In this document: piece after piece, positions 34,901 to 47,692 of the stretch
Position numbering within the stretch: position 1 is the stretch's first letter
Layout: each line of letters opens with the position of its first letter
Assembly (NCBI GenBank): GCA_023333565.1
Contig: JAJKFH010000741.1
Coordinates: forward strand, 310,001 to 374,000
Direction: 5' to 3'
From: Puffinus mauretanicus
Lineage: Eukaryota > Chordata > Aves > Procellariiformes > Procellariidae
Length of the DNA: 64,000 bases
Translations under genes and position numbers: made by a program
Notes under the pieces: generated by a model
What the model saw: only the letters and a program-made list of their open reading frames with translations
What the model was told of the DNA's origin: nothing
Databases searched by the model: none

Positions 34901-36890
34901 CAGGGGCAATGTGTGTGGAGATGGGAGCAGGAGCTCTGCAGCTCCATCACGTAACACCCTTGGAAAAATACCTGCTACCCTGAATCGTGTTGAGAGAGAG
35001 GGGGACCCATTGTATTTGTGTTGGATATCTTACTTCATTTGCAAGTTCTGGTATACGAAGAATGAGCTTCTAAGATTTGTTGAAATCAAAATGGATGAGG
35101 AGTACAAGGAGTGGGAAAATGGAGCTTCTTTATTCCCTGTGTTGCAGAGGAGGAAGGAGGTAGTAGGGAGGGACAAATCTCTGGAGAGATCAGCTTCAAA
35201 ACTGAAGTCAAGTTTCCCAAGTACAATGTTTTGATAAAAAGATCAACAGCTTTTGTTGGAACTGAATATATGTGTATATACACATCAATTAGGGATTTGG
35301 AGATTGCTGTGATGGGGTGCTTCAAAGACTGAAAAAGCAGGACAGTACTGAATTAATTCATTAACAAGCCACTCCTGGCTAGCGGTCAGTTCTTAGACAA
35401 TACTAATCATCAGTGCTGTGTACACAAAACCATTATTCTTTACCACTAATGTTCTAAATTAGCTGTGAGTACACAGGACCAGGAGGTGATGCCATCTCGT
35501 GCTGGTGGCAGTGGCCGCTGGTGGTCCTAGAGGCTGAGGTCCAGTGAACAAGCTTGAGAGCTCATCAACAAGAAAAGGCCAAGCCGAAGTGGGTTGTCGT
35601 CTTTCTTCTCCCATTTTCCTTGCTGATGCCTGATGTCCTCCCCCCAAAAAGGAGAATGTGTTGCTCCTTATCTTGTTTTCTTTTGTCTCGCCAGCCATCC
35701 CTCCTGTGTATTCGGCAGTCGGTAAGTCCCCTGGGCTTCTCTTGTCCTTTTTCTGAAAAGCTTTGTTGGGTGCCTCCTGTGTGCAGCTGCACACATCTGT
35801 CTTCACCCTTTTGGTGGTCACGTTGCTCGCATGCTTATACATTGTGCCTGGCTGTCTCATCACAGTACTACAAAATACATGTATACCACTGACAGTTACG
35901 CTAGTTTAGTATGCTTATTTCTGGATTCAAGGCAAGCTAACATTAATTATATCTGGGCTAATAGTAATTACATCCTGAGTGGTAAATTTATAATGTATAA
36001 GTATCACAGGCCTCTAATTTGGCTACAGTTTCCTAGTATCGATTTGGGAAGCGCTGTGGTAAACATGATTTTTTATGGAAAGTAAGCAGCTTGTCAACTA
36101 TTTGCTCATACGTGAGACAGATAATGCTTACCCTATGTACAGACTGGTGAGTTGAATTTTAATTGCTTTTACATGCATTAAATTGATATTCGCACGTTTG
36201 CAACCGTCAAATCAAACTATTCTTTGAGTATTTAAAATAGGAAGTAAAGCATGCATTCGAGCGGGCTCACACATGTGCGTGTTCGGGCTTTTCAAATCGG
36301 GTATTCTCCGTGAGTGAATCCGGAGCCCCTCGACAGCCCAGTCTTGCAAAAGAGTGCCAGACGTTATCTGGGCCTGCGTGGGATTTCATGTTGCTGTTTT
36401 TCTTTGAGAGCCACTAGTACATTATGTTGCTATGGCTACTCCATCACAAAACCCTGTTACTGATGCATTAGTGTGCTTTAAACTCAGAGTTTTCCTGTCT
36501 TATTTGAAATTCTATTGTATTTTTCTCTGGTGAGGGATCTTTTTGGAAAAGATTTGCATTAGGGAGGGCTTCAAGACCTCTTGGTGTAACAGGTTAAGAT
36601 TTTAGTGGTTAGCTGTCCACTTTAGCCCTTTAATGGATTTTGTTAACTCTGTTATTGAGCGGCAGGAGGGAATGAGCATTTGTGCCCTGGCTGTTTCGAT
36701 TGACACTCTGGTATTACTGATAAATTAAGCCGGTATACTAAACCGCAGATTGGCAGAGCTGAGGTGCCAGGTACGTATTCTTCCAGGGTCAGAACAAGCT
36801 ACTGGACATTAAAAGTTGCTAAAGAAAAAAAGTAATGCTGTACGACAGCCGAGGCACTACCTCTAAAGCATTTTGGTCCCAATACTATCC
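31991..36890. other. no gene recognised
   Basis: Mostly AT-rich, repeat-free DNA. Two isolated splice-like signals stand out: a strong donor (gtaagtac) at about 32857 and a 27-bp candidate microexon at 35695-35721 bounded by strong signals (see findings). CpGs at 33330-33400 form only a small patch. Frames on both strands at 34.9-35.9 kb look random. Confidence 0.5.
35695..35721 (+). other. candidate 27-nt microexon
   Basis: Upstream lies a long pyrimidine tract ending in cgccag (35664-35694). Downstream is GTAAGT at 35722, a full match to the donor core. The 27 bases keep all three frames open; one frame reads I-P-P-V-Y-S-A-V. A length that is a multiple of three is typical of neuronal microexons, but nothing here ties it to a known gene. 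Confidence 0.25.
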
Positions 36891-37145
36891 TAGACATCTA
36901 ACGCTCCCGAAATTTTGTGGCGTCTCGGTGTTGTCCGTGGCAGGTGGTCCGGCATTCGCCAGCAGCGGCAGGTGACGGCCCCAGTGCACTATGGCCAGAG
37001 CAGCCACCGCGCCCCGGAGATTTGCTCGTGGCGGGGAAGGGCGGGCGGCAGGGACGCTGGGCAGGGCGAGCCTCTCCCGCGCCGTCGTCCCGCTGAGAGA
37101 GCGGCTGCCAGACACCCGGGCAGTTCCCTCCCGTCTGGTGATAAA
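36891..37145. promoter_or_regulatory. CpG-rich patch, possible orphan promoter or enhancer
   Basis: About 250 bp dense in CpG (for example cgcgccccggag, cgggcggcaggg, ccgcgccgtcgtcccgctg) in otherwise AT-rich DNA. An ATG at 36991 in a fair context (cactATGG) opens an Arg/Ala-rich frame (M-A-R-A-A-T-A-P-R-R-F-A-R) that stays open 87 codons. Frames are open on the minus strand as well, as expected from GC-rich DNA. No TATA box is apparent. It could be a distant CpG island of a non-coding transcript or simply GC-rich sequence. Confidence 0.35.
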
Positions 37146-38035
37146 ACCAAAGTGTTCTCGAGTGCTGCAATTTCCTTATACCCTTTGCTTTCTTTTCACT
37201 CCCTTAGTGGCGACGACTGGATGCAGTTTCAATCTGATATTAGCAGGTCTTTAAGAAAACCAGCGTTTCATGGGAAATCCCTCTCCCGACTCCCTTCTGA
37301 AATAAGAGCAGCGATGATAATAAAAATGAAAAATTTTACTTCTCTTATGTTTCATTTACTGCTACTTTGTCCAAACCAGCTTTTTTTATCAGTGCTCAGG
37401 GCAAAAGCAATAATGCCGGTAAATCATACGGCATTTTCCTTGTTATGAGAGTGCCACAGGAGAGGCTGCTGTCGCTGGCACGGCCAGTCCTTACTGGGGC
37501 TCACAGCGTACGCCTGACCTGCAAATCATCCCTGCGTGGATTCAAAGGATGATCGTCCTCAGCCCTCTCTGTGCGAAGGTGGGATCGCCTCTCCCGTCTT
37601 GCCAGACACGGGTTTAACAAGACGACCGTGCTAAAGATCACCCTCGAAGGCAGCTCGCTCTCCCGACAGGGAGAAGGTTAATGAGCTCCTGTGCTAAGCA
37701 CAGAAATACTCTCAAAAATCGCGAAAGTACTCCCAAAGCTGCGGGAAAGTGTTGGCTGGGTGGCGGTTCAGAGCCAAGTAAATGCCCTCAGAACACCTGA
37801 GGGAGGAGGGGTTTGGGGTGGAGATGGACAGCTTGGCTTTAAAAGCTTGGACTTTCTTCCTGGCTACCTGAAGTCTACCCGAGCCCCAGGTACAGAAGAG
37901 CCGGCCTGCCGGGCTCCTGGATCCTGTCAGCTTCTTTTAAATTCCTTATTTCGTTATTCTTTCATTATCCTTATTCCCCTGACTCCAGACAGGGGTATTT
38001 GGGGCTCCTTTATCCCTTTTGGTAGTTTGTGTTAA
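37146..38035. other. no gene recognised
   Basis: Sequence between two CpG-rich patches, of intermediate GC with scattered CpGs at 37560-37680. The 177-codon frame that begins upstream at 36915 runs into this segment and ends at 37448 without recognisable content. Confidence 0.5.
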
Positions 38036-38205
38036 ATCCCCGGCTCCTGGTCCCGGCTCTGGCTGTGGTGCCCCTGACTCGGTGCAGCCTCTTGTTTTCC
38101 TCTCCGATGCCTGCTCCGGAGACTGCGAGCGCCCGGAGCGAGCTTCCAACCCGGCTGCTGCGGAGTGCCGAGCTCCCCCGTTCTCTTTTTGAAGGGAGGG
38201 GAGAC
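38036..38205. promoter_or_regulatory. small CpG-rich patch
   Basis: GC-rich sequence with CpGs concentrated at 38115-38180 (gcgagcgcccggagcgagct). It is shorter than usual island definitions. No promoter element or exon could be assigned. It lies about 1 kb from the 36.9-kb patch, and the two may belong to one regulatory region. Confidence 0.3.
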
Positions 38206-41200
38206 TGCTGTTGCTGTCTTACCATCAAGAGGGATGTGAATCTCTCAGTTTCAGTAAATTATTCTTGTCACTTAGTGTCCGCCTTCTGCATTTGTATTTC
38301 CCTGAAACTTATTAAAACATATCTGGAAAAGGAAAGATAGAAGGGGAAGTAGCACATCTCGGGTCGTAGCAAATGCCGCACCAGGCAAGGCAGTAAATGA
38401 ATTTGAGCTCCTCACATCAGGGAGACGTTAGACGACATCGCGTATCATAGCGTACTACCTCTCAGGGGACAGGTTGTGCAGCCCCATTTTCTAACTTTTA
38501 GCTAATTTGGAAAAAAAGGAATGGAAGTGCATGATCTCTATCTACAAGTTAGGACACGGACAGGCAAATAACCTTGATCTGGAGAAGGAAAGAATGGCCT
38601 CGTGTTTGTGATGTGGAGGAAATGGATTGCGTTCTTGTCTGTCACAAACCTCGCGCGACCTTTTATGAAACGCTAAATTATCCTGCCCTTTGTCTTCCCC
38701 TGTTTTACAGCAGCTCTAAACCTCTCGTGAAATGTATTTTTTACTAGTTCAGCTTTAGTTGAAGTGTTTGTGGTTTTCCAAAGCAGGTCAGATCGTGCGG
38801 CATTGCCCTCCTTGCTGTTCCCACCCACCCCAGGACGCCGTCGTGTCCCCAGGCCCCAGTGCCCCCAGGGCCAGCGCCTTCCCCTGGGTGGGGTGCTGTG
38901 GGAGCGGCCACCGGCGCGTGCTCCAGGGCCCAAAGCCAGGGTCCTGCAAACACCTGAAAAATTATGGTTTTTCTTTTTAAACCTGGTCTGTGGAAACCAC
39001 ACATAGAAAAGACACAGAAAAAAGATATAAAAAATCTGTGACTTGTCTAAAACTGCCTGGTATTTTGGAATCCGCAATTGTGGCCAGTAACCTTTGTGTA
39101 ATGGAAAACTCTTCTTTTTACATATTTGTTTTCCAAAGTTATGCGTAAATGAAGGAAACTGTATTTTCTCTCTGTGGCGTGCAGACAAAGCACTCCTTCT
39201 GCTTGTTCTTCTCCTGGCTTTGGGAACCGTGCATGACCAACCTGACCTAGCTCATTTAATCTTTAGTCTGGGACTTTGGGAACTTTCCTGATAAAATGAA
39301 TTGTGAGACCGTTAGTCTCTTAGCCTTTTATACTCCTTGGAAGAGAGCCTTAAATTGGTTTTTAACTGAGAAAAGACAGATGTGCATATACCCTTGTTTT
39401 GGAAAGAAAGGAAAGAATTGTATGCTTCAATCCCTGAAAATTGCTGCATTACTGAGGACAACTCCTGGTTTATTTTATTTGTAGATGATATGTATCTGTA
39501 AAGTTTCATTGCATAGTTCAGACTCATTAAAGCATTTTTGGAAGTGTGACTTTAAAGAAGGGAGCAGGAGGGGTGGAGAAGAGAAAGGCCTCCTGCCTCA
39601 AGGCTCTCTCTGACTCAAAGTCCGACTACTCCCGTTAAATCCTCTCTAACATTTATCTTGCAAAATGTCTCGTATTTTTCTAAAACGATTAGCTTGACCA
39701 GAGAAATAGAGATCTATTTTATATGATGATACCTTGTGAAATTAAGGTGGACAGGTGATAGACTTTCTCTTTAGAAGCACTTGAGAGAGAAAAGTAATCA
39801 ATGGAGAAAGTTATAGGAAAATGTTAGCATAAGAATGAGTGGTTTCAAACAGCCTGCTCATAAATTCAGGCTGGACTTCAGAAGTTTGCTCACAGATAGA
39901 GGAAATGAGGTTCTGGAATGACTTTCCAATAATAATGGAAAAAGCAATCAAGTGAGTTGTAAAAGACAAAATAACTTTTCTGCAGGTAACTATGCTATAT
40001 AACTTATAATCTCATTCATTGCCTGGGAAGTTACTCACAGGCCGGTGTTTCTGTCCTAACGGAAATTCCCAAATGGACAGGACCGGGGCTCTGTTGGCAG
40101 TACGGCATCCTCCAGAGACTCTTTTATTAGTAATTTTCAGAAGGGAGGGACATAACCTTCTCCCAAGCATTTAGGAATCTTTGTGGGTAAACAGTGGGTT
40201 GGGGTGACCCTGGCTGGCTGCCAGGTGCCCACCCAGCTGCTCTCTCACTCCCCACTCCTCAACAGATCGTGGGGAGAAAATTAGATTTAAAAAAAAATGA
40301 AGACACTTACCAGTTACCATCACAGGCAAAACAGACTCGACTTGGGGAAAATTAATTTGATGTGTTGCCAACTAAATATAGAGATTAGATGCAATGATGT
40401 GAAAACTCACGATACTTTACCACTTCTCTTCTACCCACTTGCCGTGACTCACAAATAAAATACAATAAAAAAGGAGCAGCCCCGTACCTCTAGACTGGAT
40501 CAGTGCTTGCTGCTCAATTTCAGATCAACTCCATCTTGCAGGGAGCCTGCCAAGCCAGGGGGGCCGTCAGGGCATTACACTGTTGGTCAACCTCTGACCT
40601 CTCTGATGGTCGTGAGGTGCCGGTGTCGGTCTGCGGGATGCTCTTGCACTACTCGGTTTCAGGAATGGTCTCCTGCCCTATTCCCCAAAGCCGCAGCTTC
40701 GCTCTGTGGCGTTGCTCTCGCGCGGGTGGAGAAGACCAGAGGTCATTTGTTGATTCTTCTGCCATTGAGCCCTGAAGTGTGGAAAAATCCTTTGCCTTTG
40801 AGCTTTTCTAACTTTCTTCATAGTCTGTATCACAAAAGGCCTCTGAGAGATGTAAGCAACAGCATTCCCATTTTACACATAAAAATAAACCTTGCTAGCT
40901 TGGTTGGAACTCATTTTCTAATTAATAGCCCCCTGATTTTCTCTCTTCTTAGAAGTTGTGTTATTCCTGCAGATAATAGTACTTTGTGTTGTTGTAAGGC
41001 TTCTTTGGGTTATTTTTCCTTAGTGAGTCTCTCTCTTGATTTAACTGTAGGCAGTTAGGGAGAACAATAGAGAGGAGATAAATGAAAGCTTACAGAAAAT
41101 ATTCATTAAAAATATAGGTCTTTGTCTTACTTGCCACAGAAGAGCAGGATGTCAGATTGCTTTTCTTTAGATTCTTTTTTCACAGCCTATTAACATCCCC

Positions 41201-44200
41201 TTATCTTTTTTTTAAACTTTGTATTTCTTTCCAAAAAGTCAGCAATGTGTTTAACGAGTGAAAGCATTCTCCTTTAAAGGTCACACCACTCTTAGATTGA
41301 CTTGAGTGTTGATTGCACTTGAGCTAGTAGCTTTAATTCATGGTAACTTAATTTGTTTTTAATTAAGCAATGTCTTTTAAACAAAGATAGTCCATCACTA
41401 CTGTCAACAGGTAAGTTTTGCTCTTTAATATTGAGTCTTATATTTTAGTTTAACTGACATAAAGCTTTGATGGTGATTTACTCAGACTATAGATTTTTAA
41501 ACAGGAATGCAAATTGTCTCGTAATTTGCAACGGTCCAATTTAACCTAACGGGTTTCAAAGTGAATTGTAATAGAAACAACTCACCTAGCCATGTACCTA
41601 GTTGCATATTAACATATATTGCCCCAGTATCAAGCGTGAACCAGGTAGCATTTATGTTTATTAACACTGACCCTGTCCAATAACGTCAGCCTTCAGAACC
41701 GGTGGTCTGCCTCTTTCTTTCTTCCCATCAGAAAGGTCCATTGCTAACTGTCTTCACAAAATATGGGTTGGGATTGGCTAATCAAATACAAATTTGGATA
41801 TGTGGGTTATAGTGCTTAAAAAAACAGAAATGAAACAACAAAACCAACAAAAACCCTACACCTTTTTGGGTAAGCTCTGGGACTGCATTTTTCATCAGCT
41901 TACTTATTTTTCTTGTTTTCTAAAGTGCATCAAAGAAGAGAGCATGGAGAAAGTTGTCTGAGATCAATAGCAGCATCTCTCTGAATTAACAGTGGAGCAA
42001 ATTCGGATGATCTTGTGCCAGGACCTGTTCATGATAAAAGCATTGGTATCTTTTCTATTAAAGACATCAAGTTTTCTGACTGACGTGTTTTGTATGATGT
42101 CTATCGATGAGTTGGAATCGTTCACTTAATAGTGCCAGGTATATGGCATTTCTTTCTATCCTACATACGACTTAAGTGCTGCTTTTGCAGTACTAACGTT
42201 ATTGTTTGTCTCTTATCTCTGTTAATCATTTAACGCTGATTACTTGCATGGAGTACAATTTTTGTGCAAAAAAACCAACCAAGAAAATGTAATCCTGTCT
42301 ATAAAATTTGCAAGCGAAAGGACAGTAAGGGTCTTAAAAAGCATTAAAATATTTCAGATGATATTTGGTAGTGCAAGGCATATGAATTCTTAAAACTTTC
42401 TGAATTAGTAGTGATTAGTAAATATTATACACGCAAGGATTTTGCTTTTTTTTTTTTTAATGCCTTCTCTGTCTTCTGACAGCAGAAGTGGAAATTGTGG
42501 CAGTTGTGTCTGGAATGCTAATAACGGAACTAGGCATTTTTAGTCAGTGGGATTCCTTAGCTGTTTTTGCTTCAGTTGTATAATATCATTAGTATTTTAT
42601 GTATACTTACAGAATTGATTTGGTTTGCTTTTAACTACACAGAACAGAATTTCTTACATATTTCTTTTTTACCCTTTCGCTTGTTATATCTTGGCAATGA
42701 AACAACATTTGCCTGTGCAGCAAAATCCTTTTGTTTTATGCAGGAGATTCTGCTCAAAACACCTAACTTTTTGTTATTTCATGTATTCAGTCCTTCTTCC
42801 CCCTTTGCTGTACTTTTTGATAATCGATTCTTAGCTTTTCCTACTGCTTCTAAATAGAAGCGCTCTCTTTTGGAAAAAGTAATGAAAAGGAAATAAACGA
42901 CAGTAATCAAACTGAATTAGAGCAAAGCTCTGGCTTTCAGCTAGCAATTGCCGCAGAAATTGGGCCCAACTCATTACATACTGTACGCACTTCTAACTGA
43001 CATTTCCTTCCATTTTTTCGGTAAACATGTTCCCAAAATACTGTGTGTCTCTTATCCTTAATTAAGGAGAAAGCTTAACCTGAAACTCCAGTAATTACCC
43101 GAATTTCTGCTGGGCTGCAGAGGATTGCAGAACTAGATGAGAACACCAATAAATACAATAGGCGCATGCATCTTGCTGCTCTTCCTTACATTTTCACACT
43201 AACGAAAAGCAGACGTAGTGAACAATACCTTGGCCTTGTTAGAGCTCTTAGAAATAAAAATGTCCAAAAATACAGTGGATATACTTTTTTCTATGAGGCC
43301 AAAATTGTTTTCTCTTTTTGATTTGGCCAGTTGCTTGATGCTTTCTTTCTTGCAGGCTCTCTTTTGCAGGAGAAATGAATAGCCAAGTCCTGCCTGTTTG
43401 CACAGGAAGCCCCATTGCCCTTAACTTTACAAAAACCAGATAGGGAGTGTTTTCTTCACTTGAAATCCTACGTCTTTTTTTTTTTCCCCCTATTTTTTCT
43501 TTTTTTTCCAGTTAGCGCTCTGCTCAGAAAGGGACCTCTCCTACTCTCTCTCACAGCCACATTTCCAGTGCTGCTACTGCTGCTTTCTGCCTGCTGCTTT
43601 CTGCCTGCGTTTGTGCATGTGATGGAAAAAGTGCTGGAAGCTGCTTCTAGCATTTTTATCGCACCCCTGTTTTTCTTCTCTGCACACCTCTGCTTCTGCT
43701 TGACCTTGTCCACCTGTAGGTTTTGCATTATCGGCCCAGCAGGCTTTTGTAGCCAGCTACCCTCGATCCCTTTTGCAGATTGTGAGATGAAGAAGATGAG
43801 ATTTTTGGTTTCAGCGAGGCTTTATGCAAATTTCATCCCATTAATAGCGCCTGCCCCTATTAATCATGCCTGTGGTGTCTGCGGTGGCAGCAGCTTCTCA
43901 TGTGTGTGATCACACAAAAGGAAAAGCAACAAAATCGCCGCTCGGTCAGCCTTGGCAGGCTGCATGCTTCGTGCTGGGTTTTCTGTCGAGACATTTTTGC
44001 TCCAGTGAACCCATTTTGCTGCCTTTCAAATCTGGGATTTTTAATTTTTTTTTTCCTCTCCTTGTCTGGTTTCTTCCCCGCTACCTGCCGGATCTGCGCT
44101 GAAAAAAGCCGGTTACCTGGGGCAAGCCTGCTTGCAGGGGCACCTTCGTTATCCCGCTGGAGGCTAACAACCGTCCTTGCTGGAGCAACCTCCGTCCCCA

Positions 44201-44716
44201 GGGGAGTCACGGTGACATTTTGCTTACCTCCCGGAGGGCAGTTATGGTTAAATTTAATGTAGCTGTGGAGCCTACTGTGTTGCAAATACCACTTTACAGG
44301 ACGAGGGCAGTGCAAGATCTCTGCCAAGGCCGTTACCATTCAGCTGCACATGCATGCAGGTTTTGGTGGTTAAAACCCCTAAAACTTCCATATTTTGCTC
44401 CTGCCTTCCAGCCCGTCTCCTCTCAGAAGAGAAGCAATGATCTGTAACAGGCTTTGCCTTCTCCTCAGCGTTTACCACCAGGAGTTGTTAGGGCGAAAAG
44501 AGTAAATACATAAAAAGAGTAAATATATAACATTGTTTAAGGAGTTACCCCTAGGGCGTCTGAGGACTTCCTATATAAAATAAGATTTCTAGCAGGCCCT
44601 CTGAAATCTCAGCCCCTTCTCGTTTCTCTGGATGTACTATCCCCTCTGAACTGCAAGGCAATTTTATTTATGAGGACTTCCTCTTAAAATCTGCATAGCA
44701 ACAGGCTAGTTGGCTG
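38206..44716. other. no gene recognised
   Basis: About 6.5 kb free of recognised transposons. The 171-codon minus frame (39188-38673) and the 183-codon plus frame (40507-41058) have no domain, and their composition is patchy. A perfect donor consensus, CAG followed by GTAAGT, occurs at 41408-41416 without a strong acceptor. A two-copy 14-bp repeat (tgctgctttctgcc) lies near 43580-43607, beside a long pyrimidine tract at 43472-43510. Confidence 0.5.
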
Positions 44717-44750
44717 CTATTATTATTACTATTATTACTATTATTACTAT

Positions 44751-44826
<76 letters not shown>
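44717..44826. repeat. compound trinucleotide microsatellite (TAC/TAT)n
   Basis: About 110 bp. A mixed TAT/TAC lead-in (44717-44750) is followed by a pure (TAC)n core of about 15 units, then by a pure (TAT)n block of about 10 units. On the minus strand it reads as Asn/Ser runs, which I do not regard as coding. The purity of the core suggests a polymorphic locus. Confidence 0.95.
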
Positions 44827-45730
44827 GTCTAAATCATAAAGGCAGTGCAAGTTCACAGGAGGTGCTATTCTTTCGCACAGACTGCGTGCCACATTAAATC
44901 AGCGACCTTCCACATCAGAAGTGTGGAAATTAAAAGCAGAGATGGTGCTGGCTTCAGAGCTGTCACTAGAACGAGCTGAAAGGCACAGGGCTGGGGTTTT
45001 GGGGAGCAAGCTAGCGCTGAAAGCCCCTTTGCTTTCATTGGGGTCGGGATTTCACTTTGCGAATTTCAGAATATTTTACTCTGCTAGCGCAGTGGGAGAA
45101 AGAGGTGAAACTCTGTGTCCTGAAGTTTCCTGAGGATGGTGATCAACAAAATTTGTGTTTTGGAGGGGAAAAGGAGGTTCCTGCTGATAAGAAAGGCTCT
45201 GTTTGATTCTAATCTTTTTCACCTGTTGAACAATTATTGATGACTTTCATTAATGGTGCTTTGTTGTCATGCTACATAAAAGACAATAATCAGTCCTGCA
45301 TTAAGCTACATGTAAAAAGTCTGTCTTTATTTACATGGTAATGAAGTACTACCTAAGGTGTTAGAAGTAGAATCAATAGGCTAATGAGATTTTATGCAAA
45401 CAATCTCAAGTAACAACCTGGTCTCACCCTTAGATAAAAGGATTTCTTTGAAGTAGGAAAGTACTTTAAGGGTTTTTTTTTAAAAAAAGATGTATCCTTA
45501 TATCAGTGCAAATTGAAACATGAAAAAGAACTTTTTTTTTAAAGTATTACAGAAAATAATTCCAATCTGTCTACATGCAGTAGTAAATAATAACCTAATC
45601 AGGCTGATTCTTACTGGAAGGTGTATAGTCTAGTATATCAGTTTCATTCTTTCCTTTGGTACTAATATTTAACCTCGAGGATGAAGCATCTAGAAGTGCA
45701 CAGCTGAACACAAACCATCCTCTCTGGAAT
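44827..45730. other. no gene recognised
   Basis: AT-rich single-copy-looking DNA between two microsatellites. It holds only a T-run/A-run pair near 45472-45490 and short frames of no recognisable content. Confidence 0.5.
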
Positions 45731-45756
45731 AAAAAATAAAATAAAATAAAATAAAT
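45731..45756. repeat. (AAAAT)n microsatellite
   Basis: Five tandem AAAAT-type units, imperfect at the left edge. Confidence 0.85.
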
Positions 45757-47665
45757 TGCCTACAGCTTCTCAGGTAACATTCATGTGCTTTGCAGGTGGG
45801 GAAGAGACAACTTTGCAGGTGAAGAACTGACCGTAATGGTTCCATGTTTTGACTGAGATAAACATGCCACAGAGTTTTGGAAAAGAGTGTGGATTTACTT
45901 TCTTCGCTTTATATTTGCTTTATACATATGATTGGTTCTTCGTATCTTTTAAGTGAAACACTATTGCAGAACGTACTTTTTTCAGCTGGACTCCTTGGTT
46001 GAAAATGAAGATTTGCTGCGGTTGTTGGTAGGGGGAGGGAACCCAGCTCTGTATTTTCCTGCAGAGCGACAGAGAAAGCTGCAGGGAACTGCTGCGGCCA
46101 AACACCATTTGGTCAGCTTAGCCCAGCTACGCCTGGGCTGGCGCCTGGGGAATCCACCTGATTTTGTGTGGCCGAGACAGTTAGCTTTGCACGGCGCTGA
46201 GATGCTGCGTAATAAGGGAAAAGTACAGAAACATGGCTTCAGCGGCGTGAGGGAGTTTGAAACCTCATAAACTATGGGTTTATCCAACACACACAAAAAA
46301 TGCAGACAATGTAAACCTTGCTGGTTTATTAGAAAGACATGCAAAAAACAGAGATTGAGCAAGGCACGATCAAGAACCTCAGGCAAAACCAAAAAATTCA
46401 GTAAAGATAGAGCTAAATTATTCTCTTTTTCCATTTTCGCAGCTAGCTCAAGCGTGAGAGAGCAAAACGCATTTTTATCCAGAAATCCGCCCTCCCACCA
46501 AAAATCTTCATTCTCTTTGCGTAGGAAATAAACCACTTTTATATATTTCCTCAAGCGCTCCAGTGCTTCTGAACGGGTTTGTTTTCACCAGTCAGTACCA
46601 CGGGTGCAATAGGTGTCTGTCTGACAGCCAGAACAAACTCAGATGGACGGTAATGAAAAGGACGGGGAGAACGGGAAGGCTTCCGACATCCTAGAGCTCA
46701 AGGATGCATTTTTCCTTCCAGCTGCTCCTACCGCGGGAGCGATAGCTCCCACTGTTCGTGATGGGATGGGGTATGTGCAGCTCTGCCATGGCAGAGGTGC
46801 TGTTAAACCTAAAAGAAGCGCTCGCTACCCCCGAGTATTGCCTTTTTTTTTTTTCAGGAGTGGTCAAAACCGGATGGAGGTTACGGCTCGTATTATCTTC
46901 AGCGGGATTTGGGTTGCACGACAGAAATATGTCTTAATTGCAAATTCGACTCATTCTGTGACTTAGAGTAAGAAGTACTTGGGCGCTGCTCCCTCTGGTC
47001 TCGATATATGTGATGCTCCGTCTGTTTAAGAGACCCCGTTCCTCCGGTGCCCGCAGCGGGGGCTGCTCCCCTCCACTTCACCCACCGCTTTCGGGGATGG
47101 AGGAGGAGAGAGAAATGTCCAAGGCAGTGTAGGGTTAAGGAGGCTTTCGAGAGGGCTCGTCTCTCAAAAGATGAGCGTCTCTCACCTCATTGGCATTGCT
47201 TTACTTAGAGGTGCCAGGCTTTTCAGGCCAAATAGCTTCTGTGGTTTTCTCCGGGACTGAATATGTATCTAATCTATGTGCTTTGCTAATGAATAGATAA
47301 ACTGAGTGAATTTGCACTAAAATAAAATGATTTCTTGCTAAAAATGCCAATGAATCCTGTTCCTTATAAGAATAAAACAGAACTTCTGCATTTGTCAGTT
47401 ACCGCTTCCTTTTTTTTATTTTTTATTTTTGCTTTCTGATGAGATCAAGCCCCCTGCGAAGTGGGCAAAGCGGCAGAGCACTTGTGAGATGTGCCCCAGA
47501 GTGAGATGGGCCTGCTTTGGATTTCTTTGGGATGCTGCCAAGAGGCTCTTTGAAAGACAGCCCCGCAGGGCAAGGAGTGCTCCTTGATGGGGGTGATGCT
47601 TCAATGACTTGAAAATTGCAGGGAAAGGGACTTGAACAACCCCAACAGCTTTTGTCAAACAGGGT
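45757..47665. other. no gene recognised; region open on both strands
   Basis: At 45953-46531 the plus strand is open except for one TAA at 46268-46270, and the minus strand has a 190-codon frame (46554-45982) over the same bases. Neither product resembles a known family. GC-richer DNA at 46040-46170 lowers stop density and probably explains part of this. The rest of the segment, including 46640-46970, has only short frames. Confidence 0.45.
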
Positions 47666-47666
47666 G

Positions 47667-47692
47667 TTTTTTTTTTTTTTTGGGGGGGGGGG
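47667..47692. repeat. T15-G11 homopolymer junction
   Basis: A run of 15 T is followed directly by 11 G. Such junctions are unstable in replication and a common place for read-length errors, so the exact counts may not be reliable. Confidence 0.85.

Noticed and set aside
38673..39188. 171-codon minus-strand frame
   Set aside because: Composition changes abruptly along its length, plus-strand frames overlap it, and no domain is seen; a length expected by chance in 64 kb.
40507..41058. 183-codon plus-strand frame
   Set aside because: No recognisable domain; the second half is hydrophobic because of T-rich DNA, and a second frame overlaps its start.
43415..43909. 164-codon Phe/Leu-rich plus-strand frame resembling a membrane protein
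   Set aside because: The hydrophobicity comes from a pyrimidine tract; no topology or family motif.
44668..44892. Asn/Ser homopolymer protein on the minus strand
   Set aside because: It is a translation of the TAC/TAT microsatellite.
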